From assembly GCF_000282055.1 (NCBI RefSeq), contig NZ_AKJZ01000061.1, positions 1-64,000 of the forward strand: a stretch of 64,000 nt of DNA, given 5' to 3'. Shown here in pieces: positions 17,872 to 27,303 of this stretch; the first letter of the stretch is position 1, and the number at the start of each line of letters is the position of its first letter. Both the position numbers and the translations under genes were made by a program. This DNA comes from Flavobacterium sp. CF136 (GTDB lineage: Bacteria; Bacteroidota; Bacteroidia; Flavobacteriales; Flavobacteriaceae). The notes beneath the pieces were generated by a model. It was not told the origin of the DNA and searched no databases. It saw nothing but the letters and a program-made list of their open reading frames with translations.

Positions 17872-20800
17872 ATGAAAAAAAAAATATCCATATTATCAAT
17901 ACTAATTATCTCCATTTTATCTGTTAACGCACAGGAAAAAGTTCCTTTCTGGCAAAACGAAAAAATCAATGAAGATAACAGAGAACCTATGCATGCTGCT
18001 TATTATGTTTTTGAAAACGAAGCATTGGCATCCAAAAATGACTGGAGACAATCTAAAAATTACCTGGATATAAACGGAGCATGGAAATTTAAATATGTCA
18101 ACAGTCCGAATGATTTACCAAATGAATTTGAAAAAAGCACTTTTGACGACTCAGCCTGGGATAATTTTAAAATTCCGGCCAGTTGGGATGTAAATGGTTA
18201 TGGATATCCTGTTTATGTAAATACTACTTATGATTTTGATTATATAATGGCCCCAAATCCGCCATTTGTTCCCACAAAATATAATCCGACAGGAGTTTAC
18301 AGAAGAGAAGTAACAATTGATAAATCCTGGGAAGGAAAAGATATTTTTCTTCATGTTGGTACGGCAAAATCAAATCTGACGGTTTGGGTAAACGGTGTTT
18401 ATGTAGGTTATGGCGAAGATGGAAAACTTCCGTCTGAATTCAACATAAATAAATATGTAAAAACCGGTAAAAACAGTATCGTTCTGAAAGTAATGAAATG
18501 GAACGACGGCTCGTATTTAGAATGTCAGGATATGTGGCGAATGAGCGGAATTACAAGAGATTCTTATTTGGTTGCCAGAAATAAAGCACATTTAAAAGAT
18601 TATGAAATTGTTCCGGATCTGGATGCTTCTTATGTAAACGGGACTTTAAAAATTTCAACTGCATTTTCGGATTTAAATAAAAAAGATAATTATACTTTAG
18701 AAGTTCAGCTTAAGGATGGTTCAACAATTGTTGCTTCAAAAGTTATTCCGGCGTTAAACGAGAAACAAACCTTTGATTTTGCAGTAAACAATCCTAAAAA
18801 ATGGAGTGCAGAAATTCCGAATTTATATCAAATTAGTTTTCTTTTAAAAGATAAAAAAGGAAATATTGTTGAAGTGATCAATCAAAATGTTGGTTTTAGA
18901 AAAGTAGAAATTAAAGGCGGTCAACTTTTAGTAAACGGAAAAGCTATTTACATAAAAGGCGTTAACCGTCATGAAACTGATCCTGTTACGGGACAAACAA
19001 TTTCAAGAGAGCGCATGGAGCAGGATATTAAAATGATGAAAGAATTTAATATCAATGCAGTGAGAATGTCACATTATCCAAATGATGAATATTTTTATGA
19101 ATTGTGCGATAAATATGGAATTTATGTTGTTGACGAAGCCAATATAGAATCGCACGGAATGGGTTATGATATTACCAAAACATTGGGGAATAAACCCGAT
19201 TGGGAATTGGCGCACATTCAGCGTATGCAGCGTATGATTGAAAGAGACAAAAATCATACTTCAATCATTATCTGGAGTATGGGGAATGAAGCGGGTAACG
19301 GTTATAATTTTTACAGAGGTTATTTGTGGATAAAAAACCGCGATAAATCAAGACCAATTCAATACGAGAGAGCTACTGTTGGTGGCTGGGACGGAAAAAC
19401 CTTAAAATTTGACTGGGATTCTGATATTATAGACCCAATGTACAGTTCACCAAATAAAATGGAAGAATATATTGAGGCAATTCCAAATCCGACACGTCCT
19501 TATATCCAATGTGAATATGCACATGCAATGGGGAATTCTATGGGAAATTTCAAAGATTATTGGGATGTGATTAGAAAACATCCAAATTTTCAGGGAGGTT
19601 TTATTTGGGATATGATCGATCAGTCAGTTTATAAAACTTTACCTGACGGAACCCGTATTCTGGCGTATGGAGGTGATTTTGGACCAAAAGATGTAATAAG
19701 CGATAATAACTTTGTCAACAACGGGGTATTTACTGTAGAAAGAAAACCAAATCCGCATGCTTTTGAAATGCGAAATGTGCTGCAAAATATTTTGACTTCC
19801 TGGGAAAATGCTTCAACTGCAACCATTAAAGTTTATAATGAATTTTCATTTAAAGACTTAAGCAATGTCAGTTTACACTGGAAATTAGTTTTAGACGGAA
19901 AAGACGATATTAGCGGCGTTATCGATAATTTAGAAATCAATCCAAACGAATCTAAATCGTACACGCTTCCAATTAATTTAGATGGAAGACAATTTAAAGA
20001 AGCGTTTATAGATGTGACCTATCATATTAAACAAGACGAGCCGTTTTTACCAAAAGGTTTCGAAATTGCTACAGAACAGCTTGCGTATAAAGGAAGCTGG
20101 AAAAATGATATAAAAATTGAAGGTGCAGCAAAAATTTCAGTAGAGAAAAAAGAAAACAGTACTATATTTAAAAGTGATAAAGCTGAAATAGTTTTTGATA
20201 AAAAAACAGGATTTATAAATGGATATTCATTCAATAATCAATCTATTTTAAAAGATGGATATCAATTACGCCCTAACTTTTGGAGAGCACCGAACGATAA
20301 TGACTTTGGAGCTAATCTTCAGGTAATTTTAAAAGCATGGAAAGATGCTACAGATAATCCAACATTGGTTAGCTGGACATATTCTGTTACAAAAGATAAT
20401 AAAATTTTAGTAAAAGCAATGTATAATTTATCTTCCGTTTCTTCGACTTTAGAACTAAATTATGAGATAAACAGTAACGGGGAATTAGGCGTAAAAGAAC
20501 AACTGAATATTGATAAAACTAAAGAGCAGCCGGTACTTCCAAGATTTGGAATGGAAATTATCCTGCCTAAAGATTTCAGCAATATCAGTTATTACGGAAG
20601 AGGGCCGCATGAAAATTATATCGACAGAAATTACAGTGCTCAGGTTGGCATTTATAATCAAACGGTTTCTGAGCAATATTATCCTTATATCCGTCCGCAG
20701 GAAACCGGAAATAAAACAGATATCAGATGGTATCAGTTATCAAATAATAATCTAAAAATAACCGTTAAGTCAGATGATTTACTGGCGGTTACAGCATTAC

Positions 20801-21012
20801 ATTTTTTAAATGAAGATTTGGATGACGGTCTGAAAAAAGACCAAAGACATGCTGCTGAACTTAAAGAAAGAGATTTAACAAGTTTAAAAATTGATTATAA
20901 ACAAATGGGTGTCGGCGGTATTGACAGCTGGCAGGCATGGCCAATGGAAAAATATTTGCTGAGAGACAAAAGCTATCAATATCAATTTACAATTACACCA
21001 TCTATAAAATAA
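17872..21012 (+). CDS. GH2 beta-galactosidase (LacZ-like)
   Basis: Secreted exo-beta-galactosidase of about 1046 residues, expected to remove galactose from complex N-glycan antennae. The ATG at 17872 begins a signal peptide ending VNAQ; the upstream TTG at 17821 lies partly in repeat sequence and was rejected. Domains in order: jelly-roll sugar-binding domain (about 60-235), immunoglobulin-like domain, TIM barrel, and the C-terminal beta-galactosidase small-chain domains. The acid/base Glu473 is in SMGNEAGNG and the nucleophile Glu548 is in IQCEYAHAMGN. The GH20 gene follows after 6 bases and would act next on the exposed GlcNAc. Confidence 0.93.
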   Translation: MKKKISILSILIISILSVNAQEKVPFWQNEKINEDNREPMHAAYYVFENEALASKNDWRQSKNYLDINGAWKFKYVNSPNDLPNEFEKSTFDDSAWDNFKIPASWDVNGYGYPVYVNTTYDFDYIMAPNPPFVPTKYNPTGVYRREVTIDKSWEGKDIFLHVGTAKSNLTVWVNGVYVGYGEDGKLPSEFNINKYVKTGKNSIVLKVMKWNDGSYLECQDMWRMSGITRDSYLVARNKAHLKDYEIVPDLDASYVNGTLKISTAFSDLNKKDNYTLEVQLKDGSTIVASKVIPALNEKQTFDFAVNNPKKWSAEIPNLYQISFLLKDKKGNIVEVINQNVGFRKVEIKGGQLLVNGKAIYIKGVNRHETDPVTGQTISRERMEQDIKMMKEFNINAVRMSHYPNDEYFYELCDKYGIYVVDEANIESHGMGYDITKTLGNKPDWELAHIQRMQRMIERDKNHTSIIIWSMGNEAGNGYNFYRGYLWIKNRDKSRPIQYERATVGGWDGKTLKFDWDSDIIDPMYSSPNKMEEYIEAIPNPTRPYIQCEYAHAMGNSMGNFKDYWDVIRKHPNFQGGFIWDMIDQSVYKTLPDGTRILAYGGDFGPKDVISDNNFVNNGVFTVERKPNPHAFEMRNVLQNILTSWENASTATIKVYNEFSFKDLSNVSLHWKLVLDGKDDISGVIDNLEINPNESKSYTLPINLDGRQFKEAFIDVTYHIKQDEPFLPKGFEIATEQLAYKGSWKNDIKIEGAAKISVEKKENSTIFKSDKAEIVFDKKTGFINGYSFNNQSILKDGYQLRPNFWRAPNDNDFGANLQVILKAWKDATDNPTLVSWTYSVTKDNKILVKAMYNLSSVSSTLELNYEINSNGELGVKEQLNIDKTKEQPVLPRFGMEIILPKDFSNISYYGRGPHENYIDRNYSAQVGIYNQTVSEQYYPYIRPQETGNKTDIRWYQLSNNNLKITVKSDDLLAVTALHFLNEDLDDGLKKDQRHAAELKERDLTSLKIDYKQMGVGGIDSWQAWPMEKYLLRDKSYQYQFTITPSIK

Positions 21013-21018
21013 TTTATT

Positions 21019-23340
21019 ATGAGGGTATTAAAACCATTCCTTGTCGTAATCTTTCTAAGTGTTTTAAGTTCTGGATACAGTCAAAAAATATTCACAGAGA
21101 AGGATATTCAAATAATTCCGAAGCCAATGAATTTGGTAATTCAGGGAGGAATATTCCAATTCTCCAATAACACGAAGTTTGTTGTAAACAATGATTTTCA
21201 AAAAGAAATTGCAACCGCTTTAATAACCAAATTTGAAAAGGCTGCCGGATGGCGCCCTGAGATTTCAAATGTGATTCCACAAAGTAATTATATTCAGTTT
21301 AAAGTAGATCAAACCCTAAATAAAGAAGCTTATAAATTAGAAGTAAATGCTAAAAATATTACGATTACTGCCAAAGGAAATGCAGGTTTTATTTACGGAT
21401 TAGAAAGTATCCGACAGTTACTTCCGAGTGCTATTGAAAGTAAAAATATCGTATCGAATATAAAGTGGGAAATTCCAAATGTCATCATTACAGATGAACC
21501 CCGTTTTCAATGGAGAGGTTTGATGTTGGATTTGTCACGTCATTTTTTCGATAAAAATTACGTACTGGAGACTATTGACCGTTTGGCAATGCTTAAAATG
21601 AATGTACTGCATCTCCATTTGGTAGACGATCAGGGCTGGAGAATGGAAATTAAAAAATATCCAAAATTAACTGAAGTTGGTGCCTGGAGGGTCGATCAGG
21701 AAAACGTAATCTGGAATGCCAGACTTACTGTAAATCCGGATGAAAAAGGAACTTACGGAGGCTTTTTGACACAAGATGAATTAAAAGAAATTGTAAAATA
21801 CGCAGCAACCAAAAACATCGAAATCATTCCGGAAATTGAGATGCCCGCTCATGTAAGCAGCGCAATTGCATCGTATCCGGAATTAGCTTGTTTTAATCAG
21901 CGTATTGGAGTTCCGTCTGGCGGATTATGGCCTATTACCGATATTTATTGTGCAGGAAAAGAAACGACGTTTGAGTTTCTGCAAAATGTAATCGATGAAG
22001 TCATAGCTGTTTTCCCTTCAAAATACATTCATATTGGTGGAGATGAAGCAACCAAAACCAATTGGGAGAAATGTCCTTATTGTCAAAAAAGAATGAAAGA
22101 TAATGGCTTAAAAGACGTTCATGAATTGCAAAGCTATTTCGTTAAAAGAATGGAGAAATACATCAATTCAAAAGGACGAAAATTAATTGGCTGGGATGAA
22201 ATACTGGATGGCGGAATCGATCCTACTGCAACCGTTATGAGTTGGAGAGGAGATAAAATTGGTGCTGAAGCGGTACAAAAAGGCCATGATGTAATTATGA
22301 CGCCGGAATCACATTGTTATTTTAATTTTTATCAGGGGCCTCAAAACGAAGAACCTTTGGCTTTTGACGGATATACGCCTTTAAGCAAAGTGTACGAATT
22401 TGATCCAATTGTATCAGCAATATCTCCTGCAGACGCCAAACATGTTTTGGGCGGACAAGCTAATTTATGGTCAGAACATCTTCCCGGACCAAAAGATTCG
22501 GAGTATATGATTTTTCCGAGGCTGGCTGCATTATCTGAAGCATTATGGAGTCCTAAAGAAAGTCGTAATTGGAATGATTTTACAACCAGATTGACTCCTT
22601 TGTTGCAACGTTATGATTATTTAGGTATCAATTATTCAAAAAGTGCCTATTTGGTTACTGCTTCTTCAACAGCTGATTTAGTTCAAAAGCAAATCAATAT
22701 TACTTTAAAAAATGAATTTCCAAATCCGGATATTCGTTATGTTTTGGGTAATAAAACTCTGGCAGGAAATGCTGTAAAATATACAAATCCGATTCAATTT
22801 AAAGAAACTACTATTTTAAAAGCTTCTTTGTATCAAAATGAAAAACTAGTGGGCAAAATTTTTACGGATACTATTATTTTCCATAAGGCATTTGCACACA
22901 AAGTAATGTATTTAACACCTTACAATCAAAATTATAAAGGTGACGGCCCTTTTCAAATGGTAAATACTATCAGAGGTTCTAAAAATTTCCATGATGGGCA
23001 ATGGCAGGCCTGGCTGATAAACGATATGGAACTTGTTATTGATCTTGAAAAACAGGAAAGTGTAGAACAGGTAATCGTTGGTACTTTAGAAAATCAGGGT
23101 TCGGGAGTTTATTTTCCAATACAAATTAAAGTACTGTTGTCAACTGACGGCATTACTTATAAAGAAGTCGGAAAAATATCGCGTCCGTTTGCTGTAAACG
23201 CAAATTCGGAATTGAAAGATTTTAAAATCAATTTTGGAAAACAGAACGCCAGGTATGTAAAAGTAATTGCAGGAAATTTAAAAAAGAGCCCAAAAGGAGA
23301 AGATTCCTGGTTGTTTGTAGATGAAATCTTAGTGAATTAA
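21019..23340 (+). CDS. GH20 beta-N-acetylhexosaminidase with C-terminal F5/8-like domain
   Basis: Signal peptide about 1-22. A GH20b-type N-terminal domain precedes the barrel, which contains RGLMLDLSRHF, the HLVDDQGWR strand and the catalytic pair Asp342-Glu343 in HIGGDEATK. The segment TVMSWRGDKIGAEA and a WSEHL region complete the active site. After residue about 540 comes a chitobiase C-terminal-like stretch and a final F5/8 type C-like domain (about 640-773). It removes terminal GlcNAc or GalNAc from complex glycans after galactose removal by the GH2 enzyme upstream. Confidence 0.93.
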   Translation: MRVLKPFLVVIFLSVLSSGYSQKIFTEKDIQIIPKPMNLVIQGGIFQFSNNTKFVVNNDFQKEIATALITKFEKAAGWRPEISNVIPQSNYIQFKVDQTLNKEAYKLEVNAKNITITAKGNAGFIYGLESIRQLLPSAIESKNIVSNIKWEIPNVIITDEPRFQWRGLMLDLSRHFFDKNYVLETIDRLAMLKMNVLHLHLVDDQGWRMEIKKYPKLTEVGAWRVDQENVIWNARLTVNPDEKGTYGGFLTQDELKEIVKYAATKNIEIIPEIEMPAHVSSAIASYPELACFNQRIGVPSGGLWPITDIYCAGKETTFEFLQNVIDEVIAVFPSKYIHIGGDEATKTNWEKCPYCQKRMKDNGLKDVHELQSYFVKRMEKYINSKGRKLIGWDEILDGGIDPTATVMSWRGDKIGAEAVQKGHDVIMTPESHCYFNFYQGPQNEEPLAFDGYTPLSKVYEFDPIVSAISPADAKHVLGGQANLWSEHLPGPKDSEYMIFPRLAALSEALWSPKESRNWNDFTTRLTPLLQRYDYLGINYSKSAYLVTASSTADLVQKQINITLKNEFPNPDIRYVLGNKTLAGNAVKYTNPIQFKETTILKASLYQNEKLVGKIFTDTIIFHKAFAHKVMYLTPYNQNYKGDGPFQMVNTIRGSKNFHDGQWQAWLINDMELVIDLEKQESVEQVIVGTLENQGSGVYFPIQIKVLLSTDGITYKEVGKISRPFAVNANSELKDFKINFGKQNARYVKVIAGNLKKSPKGEDSWLFVDEILVN

Positions 23341-23360
23341 AACCCATTGGGTACAATTAT

Positions 23361-23501
23361 TTAACACATAGAAACATAGATTTATATTTAGAATTAAAAA
23401 AAGAATCTAAAAAGAAACTAGTTTCTCACACATAGTTATGTGTGTGTTAATGCAAGTGAGACGCTTTTTTAAACTATGAAGACTATGTCTCTATGTGTTA
23501 A
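23361..23501. repeat. Interspersed repeat family 3, copy B
   Basis: Begins TTAACACATAGAAACATAG and ends CTATGTGTTAA; aligns through most of its length with 11011-11150. It fills most of the 213-base gap between GH20 and the second GH29 gene. Just before it, 23342-23358 (ACCCATTGGGTACAATT) resembles the terminal repeats of the MITE-like element at 58709-58899. Confidence 0.8.
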
Positions 23502-23553
23502 ATAAGAATTTCATAATTAAAACAAAAAATAATAAACAATAAATAGAGTAAAA

Positions 23554-25038
23554 ATGAAAAGAGGAATATTCATAATCGCCATTTTATTTTCAGTTCAAAT
23601 GTTTTCTCAAGCCATTTATGAAGATGAAAGATATGTTCCGGAAACAGATCCGTTGGTATTGAAAAATTTAGATGAATGGCAGGGCAAAAAGTTTGGTTTG
23701 CTAATGCATTGGGGAACTTACAGTCAATGGGGAATTGTAGAATCATGGTCAATATGCCCTGAAGATTATGGATGGTGTGAGCGCAAAAAAGGAAGTAATC
23801 CTGCTAATTATAATGATTATGTAAAAGATTATGAAGGCTTGAAAAAAACATTTAATCCTGTAAAATTTGACCCTGCAAAATGGGCAAAAGCAGCGAAATA
23901 TGCCGGAATGAAATACATGGTTTTTACCACGAAACACCATGATGGTTTTAATATGTTTGACACCAAATATTCAGATTATAAAGTAACTGACAAAGATTGT
24001 CCTTTCAGCAGTAATCCTAAATCAAATATTGCTAAAGAAGTCTTTAATGCATTCAGAAATGAAAATTTAATGATTGGTGCTTATTTCTCTAAACCTGACT
24101 GGCATAACGAAAATTACTGGGATCCTTACTTCCCTCCTTTTGACAGAAACGTAAATTATGATCCGACGTTATATCCTGAGAAATGGAAAAAATATGTTGA
24201 TTTTACACATAACCAAATTTTAGAATTATTGACAGATTACGGTAAAGTTGATATTTTGTGGTTAGATGGCGGATGGGTAAGAAAAAGAGATCAGCAAAAT
24301 ATTAAAGAAAACTACGAGGAGAAATTTACAGAAAACGAATCAAAAAACGGATTTATCAAACACAGAGTGGTTGAGCAAGACGTTAAAATGGATGAATTGG
24401 TTGCAGAAGCGCGCCAAAAACAACCTGGTTTAATTGTAGTTGACAGAGCAGTTCATGGTAAAAACCAAAACTACTTAACTCCGGAAAACAGAGTTCCCGA
24501 AAAAACATTACCTTATCCTTGGGAATCCTGTATTACTTCCGGCGGTGGCTGGTCTTATACTCCGGATGCCAAATATTTAACCGGCAGAGAAGGTATTCAT
24601 ATGCTTATTGATGTTGTGGCCAAAGGTGGAAATTTATTATTAAATGTAGCTCCAAGCCCGGAAGGTGAATGGCAGCAAGGCGCTTATGATTTATTGACAG
24701 CCTACGGAGACTGGATGAAAGTAAACAGCACAGCAATTTATAATACAAAACCAATTGCTCCTTACAAAGAAAACAACATTTGTATGACTCAAAATAAAGA
24801 AGGAAATGTTTTCTTGTTTTATTTGGCTAAAGAAGGAGAAACTAAAATTCCTGCAGAAGTTGTCGTAAAATCCATCAACCCTAAAAAAGGAACAAAAATC
24901 TCGATGTTAGGTTCTAAAACATCATTAAAATGGACAAAAGAAGCGGAAGGATTTAAAGTTGTAATTCCGGAAAGCTTAAGAAATAATTTACCGGCAAAAG
25001 AAGCCTGGACATTAAAGATTGAAGCTGTTAACAGATAG
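23554..25038 (+). CDS. GH29 alpha-L-fucosidase (second, single-domain)
   Basis: Secreted GH29 of 494 residues with signal peptide about 1-19 (ending MFSQ). Catalytic features: LLMHWGTYSQWG, TKHHDGFNMF (126-135) and the nucleophile motif ILWLDGGW with Asp238. Unlike the fucosidase at 234 it has no F5/8 domains, only a short C-terminal beta-domain, which is nearer to the broad-specificity GH29-A type; this is inference. It is followed 10 bases later by the third GH92, so it is in the downstream operon segment. Two fucosidases of different architecture suggest two fucose linkages, such as core and antennary. Confidence 0.91.
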   Translation: MKRGIFIIAILFSVQMFSQAIYEDERYVPETDPLVLKNLDEWQGKKFGLLMHWGTYSQWGIVESWSICPEDYGWCERKKGSNPANYNDYVKDYEGLKKTFNPVKFDPAKWAKAAKYAGMKYMVFTTKHHDGFNMFDTKYSDYKVTDKDCPFSSNPKSNIAKEVFNAFRNENLMIGAYFSKPDWHNENYWDPYFPPFDRNVNYDPTLYPEKWKKYVDFTHNQILELLTDYGKVDILWLDGGWVRKRDQQNIKENYEEKFTENESKNGFIKHRVVEQDVKMDELVAEARQKQPGLIVVDRAVHGKNQNYLTPENRVPEKTLPYPWESCITSGGGWSYTPDAKYLTGREGIHMLIDVVAKGGNLLLNVAPSPEGEWQQGAYDLLTAYGDWMKVNSTAIYNTKPIAPYKENNICMTQNKEGNVFLFYLAKEGETKIPAEVVVKSINPKKGTKISMLGSKTSLKWTKEAEGFKVVIPESLRNNLPAKEAWTLKIEAVNR

Positions 25039-25048
25039 ACAAAATAAT

Positions 25049-27292
25049 ATGTTTTTAGATAAAAGGATAACCATACAAACAGCATGCTTATTTTGCATGC
25101 TGTTTTTTAGCGTAACTATTTTTGCACAACAGCCGGCTGATTATGTGAATCCGTTTATTGGAACTTCTAATTACGGAGCTACATTCCCCGGACCTATTGC
25201 GCCAAGAGGAATGGCGAGTATCAGTCCGTTTAACGTAGCGGGACCTCAAAATTTGCCCTTAGAAAAAGACAGCCGCTGGTTATCTAATCCATATGTAAAC
25301 GAAAATACATTTTTAACAGGTTTCAGTCAGGTAAATTTAAGTGGTGTCGGCTGTCCTGAATTGGGTGTTATTTTATTGATGCCAACTACCGGAGCTGTAG
25401 AAACCAATCATTTGAAATATGGTTCTGTTTATTCAAACGAAATTGCAAAAACAGCTTATTATAGTGTAAACATTGATAAATATAATATCAAAGCAGAATT
25501 TACAGCATCTAAAAGAGTTGGTGTAAGCAAATTTACTTTCCCGAAAGGAGAATCTAATATTTTATTAAATCTTGGTTTAGGTTTGACAAATGAAGAAGGC
25601 GCTATGGTAAAAGTGGTTTCTTCATCTGAAATTGAAGGAATGAGAAGCGTTGGTTCGTTTTGTTACAACAGTCCGGAAGATGCATATCCGGTATATTTTG
25701 TTGCGAAATTTTCTAAACCTGCCAACAAGTTTGGGGTTTGGAAAAAACCATCAAAATACGAAGGTACAGAAGCACAATGGATGACGTATAACGGAAAAAC
25801 CAGAATGATGGAAAATACAATCAAAACGGTTGTTGGTGACAGCATCGGAACTTATTTTTCCTATCAGTTTGACAAACCAGAAACGGTTGAAGTTAAAATT
25901 GGAGTTTCGTACGTAAGCATCGCAAATGCACGCGAAAATTTAGAAAAAGAAACCGGAAACAAATCATTCGACACCGTTTATAAGGAAACGTACAACGAAT
26001 GGAACCAGGAACTTTCTAAGATTTTGGCAGAAGGCGGTTCAAAAGACGATAAGACTATTTTTTACACGGCATTGTATCATACTTTGATTCATCCAAATAC
26101 CTTAAATGATTTCAATGGGGAATATCCTGAAATAAAAAGAGGCAAAATTGGTAAAACAGACGGAACGCGATACACTGTTTTTTCGCTTTGGGATACCTAT
26201 AGAAATTTACATTCGTTAATGTCATTGGTATATCCACAGCAACAATCAAATATGGTTAAAAGCATGCTGGAAATGTATGATGAAAATGGCTGGCTGCCGA
26301 AATGGGAATTAAATTCTACAGAAACGTTTACTATGGTTGGCGATCCTGCAAGTATTGTTATTGCCGATACTTACCTAAAAGGGATTCAGGATTTTGATGT
26401 GCAAAAAGCCTACAAAGCGATGTTGAAAGGTGCCGACCAAATCGAAAACAATCCATTACGTCCGGGGCTTAAAGATTATATCGAAAAAGGATTTTTAACA
26501 ACTAGTGATCGTGGACCCGTTTCTACAACACAGGAATATAATGCATCTGATTATTCGATTTCACTTTTAGCGAAAGCATTAGGAAAAAAAGAAGATCAGG
26601 AACGTTTTAAAAACCGTTCGTTATCCTACCGAAAATTATTCGATAAAAATTTAAAATTACTTCGCCCAAGAACAGCTGACGGAAAATGGTACGAACCATT
26701 TGATCCTGTATCGGGAGCCAATTTTGAAGAAAATATTGGTTTTATAGAAGGTAATGCATGGCAATATGCTTTTATGGTTCCGCATGATATCAAAGGGCTT
26801 ATAAAATTAATGGGCGGTGATAAAGGCTTTTCAAATCAATTGCAAAAAGTATTCGATATTAAACAATTTGATATGGCAAACGAGCCTGATATTGCTTATC
26901 CTTATTTGTTTAATTACATCAAAGGAGACGAATTTAAAAGTCAGGAAATGGTAAAAAAACTGGTAAAAGAATATTTTCAGAACAAACCAAAAGGGTTACC
27001 GGGAAATGACGACACCGGAACTATGTCTGCCTGGTTAGTATATTCAATGATGGGAATTTATCCGATATCTCCCGGAGATCCGATTTACACGATTACTACC
27101 CCAATGTTTGATAAAATAACGATTCAATTAGATTCAAAATACTATAAAAATAAAAGTATTGTAATTGAACGGGAAAAAAATAATGATCGCAAAATCAATA
27201 AAATTGAATTAGACGGAAAAACGATTAATAGTTTTTTTATCTCTCATGAAGATTTTGTGAATGGAAAAACACTGAAAGTGATTCAAAATTAA
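25049..27292 (+). CDS. GH92 alpha-mannosidase, divergent paralogue 3
   Basis: The ATG at 25049 starts a cleavable signal peptide (ending IFAQ); the TTG-initiated form from 25019 overlaps the GH29 stop and is unlikely. GH92 start motif VNPFIGTSNYGATFPGP and the C-terminal GNDDTGTMSAW are present. The motif equivalent to HGNEP reads MANEPDIAY, so the His and the following HH pair seen in the other two paralogues are missing. Since this loop lines the sugar-binding site in the family, the linkage cut is probably not the same as theirs. Family length, no lipobox, 11 bases before the GH3 gene. Confidence 0.91.
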   Translation: MFLDKRITIQTACLFCMLFFSVTIFAQQPADYVNPFIGTSNYGATFPGPIAPRGMASISPFNVAGPQNLPLEKDSRWLSNPYVNENTFLTGFSQVNLSGVGCPELGVILLMPTTGAVETNHLKYGSVYSNEIAKTAYYSVNIDKYNIKAEFTASKRVGVSKFTFPKGESNILLNLGLGLTNEEGAMVKVVSSSEIEGMRSVGSFCYNSPEDAYPVYFVAKFSKPANKFGVWKKPSKYEGTEAQWMTYNGKTRMMENTIKTVVGDSIGTYFSYQFDKPETVEVKIGVSYVSIANARENLEKETGNKSFDTVYKETYNEWNQELSKILAEGGSKDDKTIFYTALYHTLIHPNTLNDFNGEYPEIKRGKIGKTDGTRYTVFSLWDTYRNLHSLMSLVYPQQQSNMVKSMLEMYDENGWLPKWELNSTETFTMVGDPASIVIADTYLKGIQDFDVQKAYKAMLKGADQIENNPLRPGLKDYIEKGFLTTSDRGPVSTTQEYNASDYSISLLAKALGKKEDQERFKNRSLSYRKLFDKNLKLLRPRTADGKWYEPFDPVSGANFEENIGFIEGNAWQYAFMVPHDIKGLIKLMGGDKGFSNQLQKVFDIKQFDMANEPDIAYPYLFNYIKGDEFKSQEMVKKLVKEYFQNKPKGLPGNDDTGTMSAWLVYSMMGIYPISPGDPIYTITTPMFDKITIQLDSKYYKNKSIVIEREKNNDRKINKIELDGKTINSFFISHEDFVNGKTLKVIQN

Positions 27293-27303
27293 AAAACACG
27301 ATT

